A stretch of 64,000 nt of DNA from Chitinophagales bacterium (GCA_017303855.1 JAFLBL010000020.1:1-64000), one strand, 5' to 3'; shown: positions 1-8,801, counted from the first letter of the stretch. Notes: generated by a model not told the origin, from the sequence alone. Numbers and translations are program-made.

Positions 1-634
1 CCGGGTATCCTATCCCCTGCATTATATCAGCAATGCAAAGGAGCCGGCCATTGGCGGACTTCCCAAAAATATTTTTTTCCTGACCTGCGATGCATTTGGT
101 GTACTGCCTCCCGTTTCAAAACTTACACCAGGACAGGCGATGTACCAGTTTATTTCCGGGTATACCGCTAAAGTAGCCGGAACGGAAGCCGGAGTTACCG
201 AACCCAAACCTACTTTCAGTGCCTGCTTCGGCGCCCCCTTCCTGCCCCTGCATCCGGGAAAATATGCGGAAATGCTGGGACGGAAAATGCAGGAGAATAA
301 AGTGAATGTATGGATGATCAATACCGGATGGACCGGAGGCGCGCATGGTACCGGTACCCGCATGAAACTGAAATACACCCGGGCCATGATTACGGCCGCA
401 CTGGAAGGAAAGCTGGATGATACGGCGATGGTCAATGATCCTGTTTTCGGCATGGCCGTACCGGTAACCTGCCCCGGTGTACCGGACGAATTACTGCAAC
501 CCAGGAATACATGGGCTGATAAAAAGGCCTACGATGAAAAGGCAAGTTACCTGGCCGGATTGTTTGTGAAGAATTTTGAAAAATACAAGGATGGTGTAAA
601 TGAAGAAATACTGGCCGCGGCACCAAATACATGA
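1..634 (+). CDS. pckA: Phosphoenolpyruvate carboxykinase (ATP), C-terminal part
   Basis: The reading frame is open from the window edge to the TGA at 632-634, so the 5' part of the gene lies outside. The enzyme converts oxaloacetate and ATP to phosphoenolpyruvate, ADP and CO2 in gluconeogenesis in the cytosol. About 210 residues are visible, beginning RVSYPLHYISN, followed by the family's conserved stretches FLTCDAFGVLPPVSKL, TEPKPTFSACFGAPF and NTGWTGG, which line the nucleotide and metal site in the E. coli enzyme. The C-terminus is of normal length with no sign of truncation. A heptamer array begins directly after the stop codon and a terminator follows at 761-787. Confidence 0.96.
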   Translation, partial: RVSYPLHYISNAKEPAIGGLPKNIFFLTCDAFGVLPPVSKLTPGQAMYQFISGYTAKVAGTEAGVTEPKPTFSACFGAPFLPLHPGKYAEMLGRKMQENKVNVWMINTGWTGGAHGTGTRMKLKYTRAMITAALEGKLDDTAMVNDPVFGMAVPVTCPGVPDELLQPRNTWADKKAYDEKASYLAGLFVKNFEKYKDGVNEEILAAAPNT

Positions 635-704
635 GTACGAAGTACGAAGTGTGAAGTACGAGGTACGAAGTATGAAGTACGAGGTACGAAGTACGAAGTG
701 CAGA
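635..704 (+). repeat. Heptamer array GTACGAA after pckA
   Basis: Nine units of seven bases stand in perfect register from 635 to 697: GTACGAA twice, GTGTGAA, GTACGAG, GTACGAA, GTATGAA, GTACGAG and GTACGAA twice, then a degenerate unit. The first unit starts on the base after the pckA stop codon. The array lies between the stop and the terminator, so it should be transcribed as 3' UTR. Confidence 0.9.
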
Positions 705-760
705 ATAGGCAGCCTACTACTAACTTCCGACTAATTCCCTGGATGGTTGTTTGAAATATT

Positions 761-787
761 CCCGGAACAATAAGTTCCGGGTTTTTT
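761..787 (+). terminator. Intrinsic terminator of pckA
   Basis: Stem CCCGGAAC (761-768) pairs with GTTCCGGG (774-781) around the loop AATAA. It is followed by TTTTTT and a further T-rich tract to about 797. Confidence 0.93.
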
Positions 788-853
788 ATTTTTTTTAACT
801 CCTGCTTCTGCAGCCAATAAAATTTTTCCGGCCGATGTACGTTCAGATATAAC

Positions 854-1396
854 ATGATACGATTTGTTTACATAACCCTGTTCAGCCTGTACCTGTCCTC
901 TTTACAGGCGCAGCAAACCGGAGAGGATGTATTGTCCTGGAGTGCAGGGCGCAAACTGACCTGGAAGGATTATAAAGCGGCTCCCAATCCCTGCAGCGAC
1001 GCGGCGGCTACTACAACTACCTACCTGAGTATTGATTATACCTTTTCATCCGGTGGGGGGTTCAGCTATACCATAAAATCCTTTTTCTCCCGGGACAAGT
1101 CATGGGGCAGGCATAAAAGCGATTATATCCTCAGCCATGAACAGGGCCATTTTGACATTGCCGAAATCTTCGCGCGTAAACTGCACCAGCAGATAAGCGG
1201 TTACCGGTTTAACAGCCGTAGTTATCAGAAAGATCTGGACAGGATTTATACCCAGGTAACCCGTGAAAAAGCGGCCCTGCAGCAACAGTATGACCGGGAA
1301 ACCAATCACAGCATTCACGAAGGCAAGCAGGCAGAATGGCTGAAAAAAATCAGCCGCATGCTGGAGGAGACCAACCAATGGGCGGATTACCGGTAA
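854..1396 (+). CDS. Secreted DUF922-like putative zinc protease
   Basis: A 180-residue protein with an N-terminal signal peptide (hydrophobic residues about 3-18, ending SLQAQ). The core contains HEQGHFDIAE at about residues 95-104, an HExxH zinc motif followed by FDIAE, which is the hallmark of the DUF922 family. The spacing of conserved Trp residues (WSAGRKLTWKDY near residue 29) also fits. The C-terminal third is charged and helical. By family it would be a periplasmic or surface metallopeptidase, but no substrate is known and the activity is inference. It is a single gene after the pckA terminator and convergent with the kinase gene. Confidence 0.72.
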   Translation: MIRFVYITLFSLYLSSLQAQQTGEDVLSWSAGRKLTWKDYKAAPNPCSDAAATTTTYLSIDYTFSSGGGFSYTIKSFFSRDKSWGRHKSDYILSHEQGHFDIAEIFARKLHQQISGYRFNSRSYQKDLDRIYTQVTREKAALQQQYDRETNHSIHEGKQAEWLKKISRMLEETNQWADYR

Positions 1397-1421
1397 TAAA
1401 AAAGTCCGTTACTAACGGACT
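1396..1421 (-). terminator. Intrinsic terminator of the deoxynucleoside kinase gene
   Basis: On the minus strand, AGTCCGTT and AACGGACT pair around a three-base loop (1403-1421) and are followed by TTTTTT. It lies 24 bases after the kinase stop and abuts the stop of the convergent DUF922-like gene. Confidence 0.85.
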
Positions 1422-1444
1422 GCGCATATACTTCAATGTGATAT

Positions 1445-2080
1445 TTAAAACAAGCCGTATAATTCGGCATCCACTTTACGGATAATATCCCCGAAATCTT
1501 CATCGCGTTCGGCGAATTTGTTCTTATCCACATCAATGACCAGAAGTTTGCCTTCTTTATAATCTCCGATCCATTTGTTGTAAAACTCATTTAATTTCTT
1601 GAGATAATCCAGCCGGATATTCTCTTCGTATTCACGGCCGCGTTTCTGGATCTGACCTACCAGGGTAGGTACAGAGGCGTTGAGATAGATCAGCAGATCC
1701 GGCGGCTGGACCAGGGTTTTGAGTGTCTGGAAAAAATTATAGTAGTTGTCGAAATCACGCTTGCTCATCAGCCCCATTTCATGCAGGTTGGGTGCAAAGA
1801 TGTTGGCGTCTTCATAAATGGTCCGGTCCTGGATTACAGTCTCTGTCCCGTTTTGAATTTCCACCAGTTGCCGGAGACGGCTGTTGAGGAAGAATATCTG
1901 CAGGTTAAAACTCCAACGGGGCATGTCCTCATAAAAATCCATGAGGTAGGGATTGTGATCCACATCCTCAAAATTGGGAATCCATTTGTAGTGCTTGCTC
2001 AGCATTTCAGTCAGCGTGGTCTTACCCGCGCCGATATTACCTGCAATTGCGATGTGTTTGGGTTTCTTAGCTTTTGCCAT
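1445..2080 (-). CDS. Deoxynucleoside kinase (dAdo/dGuo type)
   Basis: A 211-residue cytosolic kinase of the dCK/dGK family, which phosphorylates deoxynucleosides to monophosphates for nucleotide salvage. The P-loop GNIGAGKT is at residues 14-21 and the DRTIYED stretch at 85-91 corresponds to the ERS/DR motif that binds the substrate 5'-hydroxyl and phosphate. A lid-like arginine-rich segment (QKRGREYEENI) lies near residue 145. Length is normal for the family. The start ATG gives a short basic leader MAKAKKPK before the first strand. Which deoxynucleoside is preferred cannot be read from the sequence. It is separated from trpS by about 94 bases and may be co-transcribed with it. Confidence 0.88.
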   Translation of the reverse strand: MAKAKKPKHIAIAGNIGAGKTTLTEMLSKHYKWIPNFEDVDHNPYLMDFYEDMPRWSFNLQIFFLNSRLRQLVEIQNGTETVIQDRTIYEDANIFAPNLHEMGLMSKRDFDNYYNFFQTLKTLVQPPDLLIYLNASVPTLVGQIQKRGREYEENIRLDYLKKLNEFYNKWIGDYKEGKLLVIDVDKNKFAERDEDFGDIIRKVDAELYGLF

Positions 2081-2174
2081 AACTGGATAAATTCCGGATA
2101 ACGAATAGTCAACTCCAACAGGAGGGCTTCAAAGTAAGCCCTTTTTGGGAAAATCGATTTGATTTTCCCTGATT

Positions 2175-3200
2175 TTAATAATAATTCAGACCGATGGCTT
2201 CCCGTACCAGCGTCATTGTGGCACGGGCACTTTTACGGGCTTTCTCCGCCCCCATTTCCATCACTTCTTTCAGGTAGGCTTCGTTGCTCCGGATGTCCCT
2301 CGCTTTTTCCCTGATGGGTGTGATAAACCGCACCATATCCTCTGCCAGTTGCTTTTTCATATCACCATACCTGATCGTACATTTATTGTAATCCTCTTCA
2401 AACTTACGGATCACTTCGTTGTCGCTCACGAGTTTCATAAGCCCGAAAATATTCTCAATATAATCAGGTTTGGGGCTATCAGGTGCCGTGGGTCCCGCAT
2501 CCGTCTTTGCCTTCATAACTTTTTTGCGGATCAGTTCATCTTCATCACTCAGGTATAAAGTAGCCAGCTGGTTTTCACTTTTACTCATCTTACCCGCACC
2601 ATCCAGGCTGGGCACTTTGATCAGTTCATCTCCGTAGTTGAACGCCACCGGTTCAGGAAATACTTCCCCGTAGCGGTGATTGAAGCGGTTGACATAATTC
2701 CGCGCCATTTCCAGGTGTTGCTCCTGGTCTTTCCCCACCGGTACATATTTGGCCCGGTGCAGTATTATATCGGCGGCCTGTAATACCGGATAGGTCAGCA
2801 GCCCCGCATTAATATTCTCCGGGTTCAGCCGGATTTTGTCTTTAAATGTGGTGGTCTTTTCCAACTCGCCCACATAAGCCAGCATGTTCAGATAGAGATA
2901 CAGTTCCGAGGTTTCGAAAATATGGCTCTGGCAATACAGCGCCACTTTCTCCGGATCCAGTCCGCAGGCAATATTTTCCGATAAAACCCGGTGTACATTC
3001 GTCTTTAATTCCTTTGTATCCGGATGAGTGGTAAGGGAGTGCAGATCCGCCACCATAAAATAACATTCAAATTCCTCCTGCATCCGTACATAGTTTCGTA
3101 CCGCCCCGAAATAGTTTCCAAGGTGTAAAAAACCGGTAGGCCGGATGCCGCTCATAACTAACTGCCGGCCACCAGGCCTGGTATCATTCGTTGCTGCCAT
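2175..3200 (-). CDS. trpS: Tryptophanyl-tRNA synthetase
   Basis: Class I aminoacyl-tRNA synthetase that charges tRNA-Trp, about 341 residues from the chosen start. The HIGH-equivalent is in RPTGFLHLGNYFGA and the KMSKS loop in GAGKMSKSEN, both near expected positions. An ATG 24 bases upstream (3224) would add eight residues (MNAYLRRP). I prefer 3200 because a TATCTTCG promoter box at 3208-3215 on the same strand lies seven bases before it; with that promoter the upstream ATG would fall outside the mRNA. Length matches the family. It is divergent from gatC. Confidence 0.95.
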   Translation of the reverse strand: MAATNDTRPGGRQLVMSGIRPTGFLHLGNYFGAVRNYVRMQEEFECYFMVADLHSLTTHPDTKELKTNVHRVLSENIACGLDPEKVALYCQSHIFETSELYLYLNMLAYVGELEKTTTFKDKIRLNPENINAGLLTYPVLQAADIILHRAKYVPVGKDQEQHLEMARNYVNRFNHRYGEVFPEPVAFNYGDELIKVPSLDGAGKMSKSENQLATLYLSDEDELIRKKVMKAKTDAGPTAPDSPKPDYIENIFGLMKLVSDNEVIRKFEEDYNKCTIRYGDMKKQLAEDMVRFITPIREKARDIRSNEAYLKEVMEMGAEKARKSARATMTLVREAIGLNYY

Positions 3201-3207
3201 AGGGCGG

Positions 3208-3215
3208 CGAAGATA
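3208..3215 (-). promoter_or_regulatory. Bacteroidota -7 box TATCTTCG before trpS
   Basis: On the minus strand the box matches TAnnTTYG and ends seven bases before the ATG at 3200. A transcript from it would have almost no leader. No clear TTTG -33 element was found. Confidence 0.6.
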
Positions 3216-3287
3216 AGCATTCAAACGGAGTCGGCACGGGGCAACTACCGCTAATAAAACTCCTGCCCCGCAGTTCCCCGTCCTGAT

Positions 3288-3295
3288 TATCTTTG
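3288..3295 (+). promoter_or_regulatory. Bacteroidota -7 box TATCTTTG before gatC
   Basis: An exact TAnnTTTG box ends four bases before the gatC ATG at 3300. Transcription would start at or next to the start codon, implying a leaderless message. Confidence 0.6.
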
Positions 3296-3299
3296 TGCC

Positions 3300-3590
3300 A
3301 TGGAAGTCAATGATCAGTTAGTGGACAAGCTGGCCCATCTCTCCCGGCTGCAGTTTTCCGATGCGGAAAAAGGTGCCATTAAAAATGACCTGCAACGCAT
3401 GATTGGTTTTGTGGAAAAACTCAACGAACTTGATCTGCAAGGGGTGGCTCCGCTCCTGCACATGAGCGAAGAGGTAAATGTATTGCGGGATGATGAGATC
3501 CGCGGTTCTATAAGCCGGGACGAAGCATTGAAAAATGCCCCCCTCCATGACGATCAGTTTTTCAACGTTCCCAAAGTGATAAAAAAATAA
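3300..3590 (+). CDS. gatC: Asp-tRNA(Asn)/Glu-tRNA(Gln) amidotransferase subunit C
   Basis: A 96-residue protein with the GatC pattern: an N-terminal helix (DKLAHLSRLQFSDAEK), a central VEKLNELDLQGVAPLLH segment and a C-terminal LRDDEIRGSISRDEALKNAP...FFNVPKVI tail that wraps around GatA in known structures. GatC stabilises GatA in the GatCAB complex, which amidates misacylated Glu-tRNA(Gln) and Asp-tRNA(Asn). gatA is 17 kb away in this window and no gatB is present here. The ABC ATPase gene begins one base after its stop, so the two are probably co-transcribed. Confidence 0.93.
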   Translation: MEVNDQLVDKLAHLSRLQFSDAEKGAIKNDLQRMIGFVEKLNELDLQGVAPLLHMSEEVNVLRDDEIRGSISRDEALKNAPLHDDQFFNVPKVIKK

Positions 3591-3591
3591 T

Positions 3592-4305
3592 ATGGCACAG
3601 GGTATCATTCATCTTGAAAGTATTCACAAAAGTTATTTCATGGGTAAACAGGCATTGCCGGTATTAAAAGGCATTTCCCTGGATATTTTTAAGAATGAAT
3701 ACGTAGCCCTGATGGGGCCCTCCGGTTCCGGTAAAAGCACCCTGATGAATATACTGGGCTGCCTGGATACGCCGACCGGCGGCAAATACATCCTGAATAA
3801 TCATGACGTAAGTACGATGGCCGATAATGCCCTGGCGGAAGTGCGGAATAAAGAAATCGGATTTGTATTTCAGCAATTCAACCTCTTACCCCGTCTTACC
3901 GCTGCGGAAAACGTGGCCCTGCCCCTGGTTTACGCGGGTATGAACAAAAAAATGCGCAACGAAAAAGCCATGCAGGTGCTGGAAATGGTGAGCCTGACCG
4001 ACCGGAGTCACCACAAACCGAATGAACTTTCGGGCGGACAATGTCAGCGGGTGGCCATTGCCCGGGCACTGGTGAATGATCCTTCCCTGATCCTGGCAGA
4101 TGAACCTACCGGGAACCTGGATACCAAGACCTCTTACGAGATCATGGAAATTTTCAATACAATTCACAGCAATGGCAACACGATTGTACTGGTAACTCAC
4201 GAAGAAGATATTGCCAACCATGCGCACCGCATTGTACGGCTTCGCGACGGGCTGGTGGAGACGGATAAAAAAAATGAACACGCCGGTCAGTATTTGCATC
4301 ACTGA
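3592..4305 (+). CDS. ABC transporter ATP-binding protein, MacB/LolD type
   Basis: A 237-residue ATPase with Walker A GPSGSGKST at about 43-51, Q-loop FVFQQFNLLP, signature LSGGQ followed by CQRVAIARAL, Walker B LILADEPTGNLD and switch histidine VTHEEDI. The GNLD after Walker B is typical of the LolD/MacB/FtsE group, which drive mechanotransmission or lipoprotein release rather than substrate pumping. No permease gene is adjacent, so the partner is encoded elsewhere. A C-terminal histidine-containing extension (HAGQYLHH) follows the ATPase fold. A second ATPase of the same group is at 5918-6568. Confidence 0.9.
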   Translation: MAQGIIHLESIHKSYFMGKQALPVLKGISLDIFKNEYVALMGPSGSGKSTLMNILGCLDTPTGGKYILNNHDVSTMADNALAEVRNKEIGFVFQQFNLLPRLTAAENVALPLVYAGMNKKMRNEKAMQVLEMVSLTDRSHHKPNELSGGQCQRVAIARALVNDPSLILADEPTGNLDTKTSYEIMEIFNTIHSNGNTIVLVTHEEDIANHAHRIVRLRDGLVETDKKNEHAGQYLHH

Positions 4306-4374
4306 TGCGTTAAAAAAAACGGTCGTTTACAACATTTCCTGACGCACTTTTGTTGCTAAGGTCATTTACACATC

Positions 4375-4938
4375 ATGTCAACCAGGATTTATACAAAGAT
4401 CGGCGATACAGGTTCCACCTCATTAATTGGCGGAACTAAAGTTCCTAAGTCCCATTTACGGATTGAAGCCTACGGCACCATTGATGAACTCAATGCGCAT
4501 ATCGGGCTCTGCTGTGATCTGCTTACTGATAAAAACAGCCGGTTCATTTTACTGGAAATTCAGGATCGCCTTTTTACCATTGGCTCTTCACTGGCCTGCG
4601 ATCCGGTAAAAGAACCCAGGATGCGGTTGCCGGATCTGAAAGAGGCTGACGTGGAACTGCTGGAAAAAGAAATGGATCTGATGAATGAATCCCTGCCTGA
4701 GATGAAAAGCTTTATTTTACCCGGAGGGCATGTTACCGTTTCCCAATTACATATTGCCCGTTGTGTGGCCCGGCGAGCCGAACGTTGCTGTGTCCGCCTC
4801 GAACTGGAAAGCCTGGAAGTAGAGCCCGTTATCCTCAAATACCTGAACAGGCTGAGTGATTACCTGTTTATCCTGGGCCGCTATACCGGTCACTTGTTGC
4901 AGGCGGCAGAAATCCCCTGGAAGCCGCGGGTTTCCTGA
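4375..4938 (+). CDS. Cob(I)alamin adenosyltransferase, PduO type
   Basis: A 187-residue enzyme that transfers the adenosyl group of ATP to cob(I)alamin and makes adenosylcobalamin. The N-terminal ATP-binding motif TKIGDTGSTSLIGG, then RIEAYGTIDELNAHIG, the central FILPGG, and RCVARRAER and YLNRLSDYLF near the C-terminus are all characteristic of the PduO/MMAB family. Length is normal. The likely user of the cofactor in this window is the class II ribonucleotide reductase at 59697-63083. No corrin-ring synthesis genes are nearby, so the enzyme may serve salvage of imported cobamide. Confidence 0.93.
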   Translation: MSTRIYTKIGDTGSTSLIGGTKVPKSHLRIEAYGTIDELNAHIGLCCDLLTDKNSRFILLEIQDRLFTIGSSLACDPVKEPRMRLPDLKEADVELLEKEMDLMNESLPEMKSFILPGGHVTVSQLHIARCVARRAERCCVRLELESLEVEPVILKYLNRLSDYLFILGRYTGHLLQAAEIPWKPRVS

Positions 4939-5028
4939 TCCTTTCCTGTATTTTTAGCCCGGAGACAACCCTCTCAAAGGTTTGTCCGACCTGTATATTG
5001 CCGTCTTTTCCTCACAAAAACCAGCACT

Positions 5029-5910
5029 ATGCGGAAAGCTTTGCTACATGTATTCTATCCGGGCCTGTTCAGCTTGTTTATGATAAGTTGCCAGCCTGAA
5101 CCGGTCGACCCACCACCGACAGGACCGGTAGTGCTGAGGGATACCACTATCAGCAATATTTCCTATGGCCCTGATCCGGCGCAGAAACTGGATCTGGGTT
5201 TGCCGGCCAACCGGACTTCAACTACTGTACTGGTGGTAGTGGTACATGGTGGTGGCTGGGTAATGGGAGACAAAGGGGAACTCAGCTGGATGCTGAATGG
5301 ATTAAAAGCAAGAGGCTTTGCCGTTGCCAATATCAATTACCGCCTCAGTTTAGCTACCGGGGATAATTACAAAATGCAGCTGGACGACGTGGACAGTGCC
5401 GTACACTATACGCTCCGGCTGGCCGGCGTGCATACCTTCAACGGGCAGAAACTATACATCACCGGACATAGTGCCGGAGGGCATTTATCCCTTTGTTATG
5501 CGTATACCCGTAACAGTAATGGTAAAATAAAAGCCGTGGGGTCACTGGCAGGTCCGACAGATCTGTACAGTATGGCCTATTACAATTTCAATATTTACAA
5601 CCCGGTACTGCAGCCCTTCCTGGGTGTGCCATTGTTTCCGGCCAATGCCACTGCCACACAACGCTACCAGGATTGCAGCCCCTTTTACCAGGCACATGCC
5701 ACTGTGCCGCCTACCCTCTTATTTCATGGCGAACAGGATATAGTGGTAACCCCGGATCAGAGTGCTTCCCTGTATGCCAGGCTGGGTATACTGGGAGTGG
5801 AGCGAAGCCGGATCACGTTCCCTCTCACATTTCATGACTGGTGGACAGACGGACCCAAAGTGACGCAGACACTGGATGAGTTAAAAAACTGGTTTAACGG
5901 TCACCCGTAA
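5029..5910 (+). CDS. Lipoprotein alpha/beta-hydrolase, carboxylesterase-like
   Basis: A 293-residue protein with a lipoprotein-type N-terminus: hydrophobic residues about 9-18, then MISC with Cys at residue 21, followed by a Pro-rich linker. The alpha/beta-hydrolase fold shows the oxyanion motif HGGGW at about residue 74, the nucleophile elbow GHSAGG at about 145-150, an acidic residue in GEQDIVV and a final FHDWW containing the likely catalytic histidine. This is the layout of the esterase/lipase group with HGGG, such as feruloyl or acetyl esterases. Substrate is unknown. It is probably anchored in the periplasm or outer membrane. Confidence 0.8.
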   Translation: MRKALLHVFYPGLFSLFMISCQPEPVDPPPTGPVVLRDTTISNISYGPDPAQKLDLGLPANRTSTTVLVVVVHGGGWVMGDKGELSWMLNGLKARGFAVANINYRLSLATGDNYKMQLDDVDSAVHYTLRLAGVHTFNGQKLYITGHSAGGHLSLCYAYTRNSNGKIKAVGSLAGPTDLYSMAYYNFNIYNPVLQPFLGVPLFPANATATQRYQDCSPFYQAHATVPPTLLFHGEQDIVVTPDQSASLYARLGILGVERSRITFPLTFHDWWTDGPKVTQTLDELKNWFNGHP

Positions 5911-5917
5911 ACGAAAT

Positions 5918-6568
5918 CTATACAATTTTCCCGTCTTTCATCTGGAGAACCCGGTCACTGAGTTGCGCGAGTTCTTCATTATGGGTAACAACCAGGAAGG
6001 TCTGACTGAATTCTTTCCGTAAATCAAAAAACAGGCGGTGCAGGTCTTTCGCGTTGGCGGTATCCAGGTTACCGGTAGGCTCATCCGCAAATATGATATC
6101 CGGCCGGTTGATCAGCGCCCGGGCCACGGCTACACGTTGCTGCTCGCCGCCGGACAACTGATTCGGTTTATTTTCCACCCGGTGCCGCAGCCCCAACAGG
6201 TCGAGCAGTTTCAGCGCTTCCGTCTTTACTTCCGTTTTTTTGCGGCGGGCCAGCCAGCCCGGAATGCAGATATTTTCCAGGGCCGTGAATTCAGGCAATA
6301 AGTGATGAAACTGAAATACAAACCCGATATGTTTATTTCTGAACGCGGCCAGCTGTTTACCGGTCAGGCTGTTCAATATTGTACTATTCATTCGTACTTC
6401 ACCCCTGTCTGCCTTGTCCAGGGTACCCAGGATATGTAATAATGTACTTTTCCCTGAACCTGAGGGTCCGACAATCGATACTACTTCTCCCTTGCTGATT
6501 TCCACGTCCACCCCCCGTAAAACCTCCACATTCCCGTAGCTTTTGAATATATTTTTACCCGTGATCAT
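5918..6568 (-). CDS. lolD: Lipoprotein-releasing ABC transporter ATPase, LolD-like
   Basis: A 216-residue ATPase with Walker A GPSGSGKST at about 34-42, Q-loop FVFQFHHLLPEFTALEN, signature LSGGEQQRVAVARAL, Walker B IIFADEPTGNLDT and switch VTHNEEL. The HHLLPEFTALEN segment is typical of LolD, the energiser of the LolCDE complex that extracts lipoproteins from the inner membrane. The permease genes are not here. It is convergent with the esterase gene with an eight-base gap and divergent from the DUF2795 gene. Confidence 0.88.
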   Translation of the reverse strand: MITGKNIFKSYGNVEVLRGVDVEISKGEVVSIVGPSGSGKSTLLHILGTLDKADRGEVRMNSTILNSLTGKQLAAFRNKHIGFVFQFHHLLPEFTALENICIPGWLARRKKTEVKTEALKLLDLLGLRHRVENKPNQLSGGEQQRVAVARALINRPDIIFADEPTGNLDTANAKDLHRLFFDLRKEFSQTFLVVTHNEELAQLSDRVLQMKDGKIV

Positions 6569-6667
6569 TCATCAAATATCGCAAATAACGGGGGCCGGCA
6601 AACAGGTAACCCGGGAGAGATTACAATTTTTTAGCATTTTCTTGTCCAAACCGTGTACAACTAAGGA

Positions 6668-6698
6668 TTTGGTAAATTCATTAATACTACTACATTTG
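6668..6698 (+). promoter_or_regulatory. Promoter of the DUF2795 gene
   Basis: TTTG at 6668-6671, a 19-base spacer and TACATTTG at 6691-6698 match the Bacteroidota sigma-ABfr consensus in both boxes and in spacing. The start codon is at 6786, giving a leader of about 80 bases. Confidence 0.75.
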
Positions 6699-6785
6699 CG
6701 GAAAATTAAAGGGATTTGCCGAGCAAACCGGAACCCTGAAAACTGCCTGGAAACAGGAAGGATCACAAAAATTAAATCTGAAAAG

Positions 6786-7007
6786 ATGTTTTGGACACTT
6801 GAATTAGCCTCCTACCTTGAAGATGCCCCCTGGCCGGCCACCAAAGATGAACTGATTGACTATTCAATCCGTTCCGGTGCACCCATTGAAGTAGTAGAGA
6901 ATCTGCAGGAACTGGAAGATGAAGGCGATGTTTACGAAACCATCGAAGATATCTGGCCGGACTATCCGACACAGGACGACTTTCTCTTTAATGAGGATGA
7001 ATATTAA
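6786..7007 (+). CDS. Small DUF2795 protein
   Basis: A 73-residue acidic protein of the DUF2795 family: WTLELASYLEDAPWPATKDELIDYSIRSGAP followed by VVENLQELEDEGDVYE and an acidic tail ending NEDEY. In this family the segment PATKDELI-Y-x-x-x-x-G-A resembles a small winged or helical fold of unknown role. I chose the ATG at 6786, just after AAAAG, because upstream in-frame sequence is not protein-like and because the promoter at 6668-6698 excludes earlier starts. A strong terminator follows, so it is monocistronic. Confidence 0.85.
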   Translation: MFWTLELASYLEDAPWPATKDELIDYSIRSGAPIEVVENLQELEDEGDVYETIEDIWPDYPTQDDFLFNEDEY

Positions 7008-7024
7008 ACGGCAGGAAATTACTC

Positions 7025-7048
7025 AACCCCTTTCTGAGGGGTTTTTTT
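7025..7048 (+). terminator. Intrinsic terminator after the DUF2795 gene
   Basis: Stem AACCCCT (7025-7031) pairs with AGGGGTT (7037-7043) around TTCTG, followed by a seven-T run. The convergent acyl-CoA dehydrogenase gene ends just beyond it. Confidence 0.92.
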
Positions 7049-7063
7049 ATGCCCGGCCGTTAC

Positions 7064-8764
7064 TTAATCCATTTTATATTTACCCAGATCCGCCGGATTG
7101 GTTATACTGATGAATTCCATTTTGCCCCGGTTTTCAGCCCTGGCCAGTTTCAGGAAAATATCGAGTGACTTCCAGTATTGATGATCACGGTTGGTATCCA
7201 GTACCAGCAAATGCGACATAATTATATTGCCGGCCATTTCCACCAGGCGCCGGGCATGAAAATCGGTGTACTCATTATTCCCCACTTCAAGCACGGCTTT
7301 TACCGCTTCTTCATACTCAAAAGCCATTTCAGAAATATAGCCACGGTAGCCGAGCAATTCCGGTTTTACTTCCGTTTCGGCATAGGCTTTTATCTGGGCC
7401 AGGTATCCGCCCGTTGTAACGCCACGTACGGCCGCCACCACCTGCAACTGCGTGGTGCCTTCATAAATACTGGTGATACGGGCATCGCGGTAAATCCGCT
7501 CAATCGGATAATCCTTCATAAAACCGGATCCGCCATGAATCTGCAGGGCATCATAGGCTACCTGGTTACAGATTTCAGATGACAGCCCTTTCGACAACGG
7601 CGTAAAAATATCGGCCAGTTTCTGATAGGCTTTCATTTCTGTTTTTTCCTCTGGTAACAGGGACCGTTCTTTCGAAATATGCTCGTAGGCTTTGTATACA
7701 TCCACAAAACGGGCGGTTTCATATAACAACGTACGGATAGCATCCACTTTGGCTTTCATCCGGGATATCATTTCATAAACTGCCGGAAACTTACTGATCG
7801 AACTGCCAAACTGTACCCGCTCCTTCGCATAGGATACGGCTTCACGCCAGGCTGCATCCGCAATACCTACCGATTGAGCGGCAATACCCAGGCGGGCACC
7901 GTTCATCAGGGCCATTACATATTTGATCAGCCCGAATTTCCGTTGTCCGACCAGTTCAGCCGGCGCATTCTTAAATACCAGTTCACAGGTGGGTGAGCCG
8001 ATAATTCCCAATTTATGTTCGATACGGCGAACCGTTACCGCATTACTGTTCCGGTCATAAATAAACATCGACAAACCCCGTCCATCCGCGGTACCTTCTT
8101 CCGACCTGGCCAGCACCAGTGAAATGTTTCCATCGCCGTTTGTGATAAAGCGCTTGACTCCATTCAATATCCATTTACCATCCACCAGGGTGGCTTTTAA
8201 CTGAACAGCCTGCAGATCGCTCCCTGCATCGGGTTCGGTAAGATCCATGGCCGCTGTTTCACCGGCGGCTATCCGGGGCAAATACCGCTGCTGCTGTTCT
8301 TCATCGGCAAATTCGTGTATCGTTTCCGCACAGTCCTGCAACCCCCAGATATTTACAAAACCCGCATCCGCCCTCGATACCATATCAGCGGCCATGATGT
8401 ACGGAACTATCGGAAAATTCAGTCCATCGTATTTACGGGGAAGGGTGATCCCCATCAGCCCGGCCTTTATAATGGCATCCAGGTTTTTTTGCGTGCCGGC
8501 GGCATATTGCACATGCCCGTCAATCAGCTGCGGACCTTCCGCATCCACACTTTCCGCATTGGGAGCTACCGTATTGGCACTTATATCACCTACAATCTCC
8601 AGTACTTTATCATAACTGTCCATGGCGTCTTCAAAATCCACCGGCGCGTAATCAAAGCGTTCATGCTCGGTAAAATTCCTTTCTTTCAGTGCCACAATTT
8701 TCTGCATCAAAGGATGGGTAAGATGAAATTTCAGCTCAGCCGTATCCGTATAAAAATTTGCCAT
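7064..8764 (-). CDS. Acyl-CoA dehydrogenase, long form
   Basis: A 566-residue FAD flavoenzyme that oxidises acyl-CoA to 2-enoyl-CoA. The middle domain shows DLTEPDAGSDLQAV and the C-terminal domain GGSGFMKDYPIERIYRDARITSIYEGTTQLQ; the Glu of YEGTTQLQ is the catalytic base in the main branch of the family. The protein is some 180 residues longer than the classical 380-residue enzymes because of an extra C-terminal helical domain, as in the very-long-chain type. Chain length preference is not readable. It lies 37 bases after etfA on the same strand, so the enzyme and its electron acceptor form one operon. Confidence 0.93.
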   Translation of the reverse strand: MANFYTDTAELKFHLTHPLMQKIVALKERNFTEHERFDYAPVDFEDAMDSYDKVLEIVGDISANTVAPNAESVDAEGPQLIDGHVQYAAGTQKNLDAIIKAGLMGITLPRKYDGLNFPIVPYIMAADMVSRADAGFVNIWGLQDCAETIHEFADEEQQQRYLPRIAAGETAAMDLTEPDAGSDLQAVQLKATLVDGKWILNGVKRFITNGDGNISLVLARSEEGTADGRGLSMFIYDRNSNAVTVRRIEHKLGIIGSPTCELVFKNAPAELVGQRKFGLIKYVMALMNGARLGIAAQSVGIADAAWREAVSYAKERVQFGSSISKFPAVYEMISRMKAKVDAIRTLLYETARFVDVYKAYEHISKERSLLPEEKTEMKAYQKLADIFTPLSKGLSSEICNQVAYDALQIHGGSGFMKDYPIERIYRDARITSIYEGTTQLQVVAAVRGVTTGGYLAQIKAYAETEVKPELLGYRGYISEMAFEYEEAVKAVLEVGNNEYTDFHARRLVEMAGNIIMSHLLVLDTNRDHQYWKSLDIFLKLARAENRGKMEFISITNPADLGKYKMD

Positions 8765-8801
8765 GTCAACAGATTTATGAATAGTGAATGAAGCAGCGGG
8801 A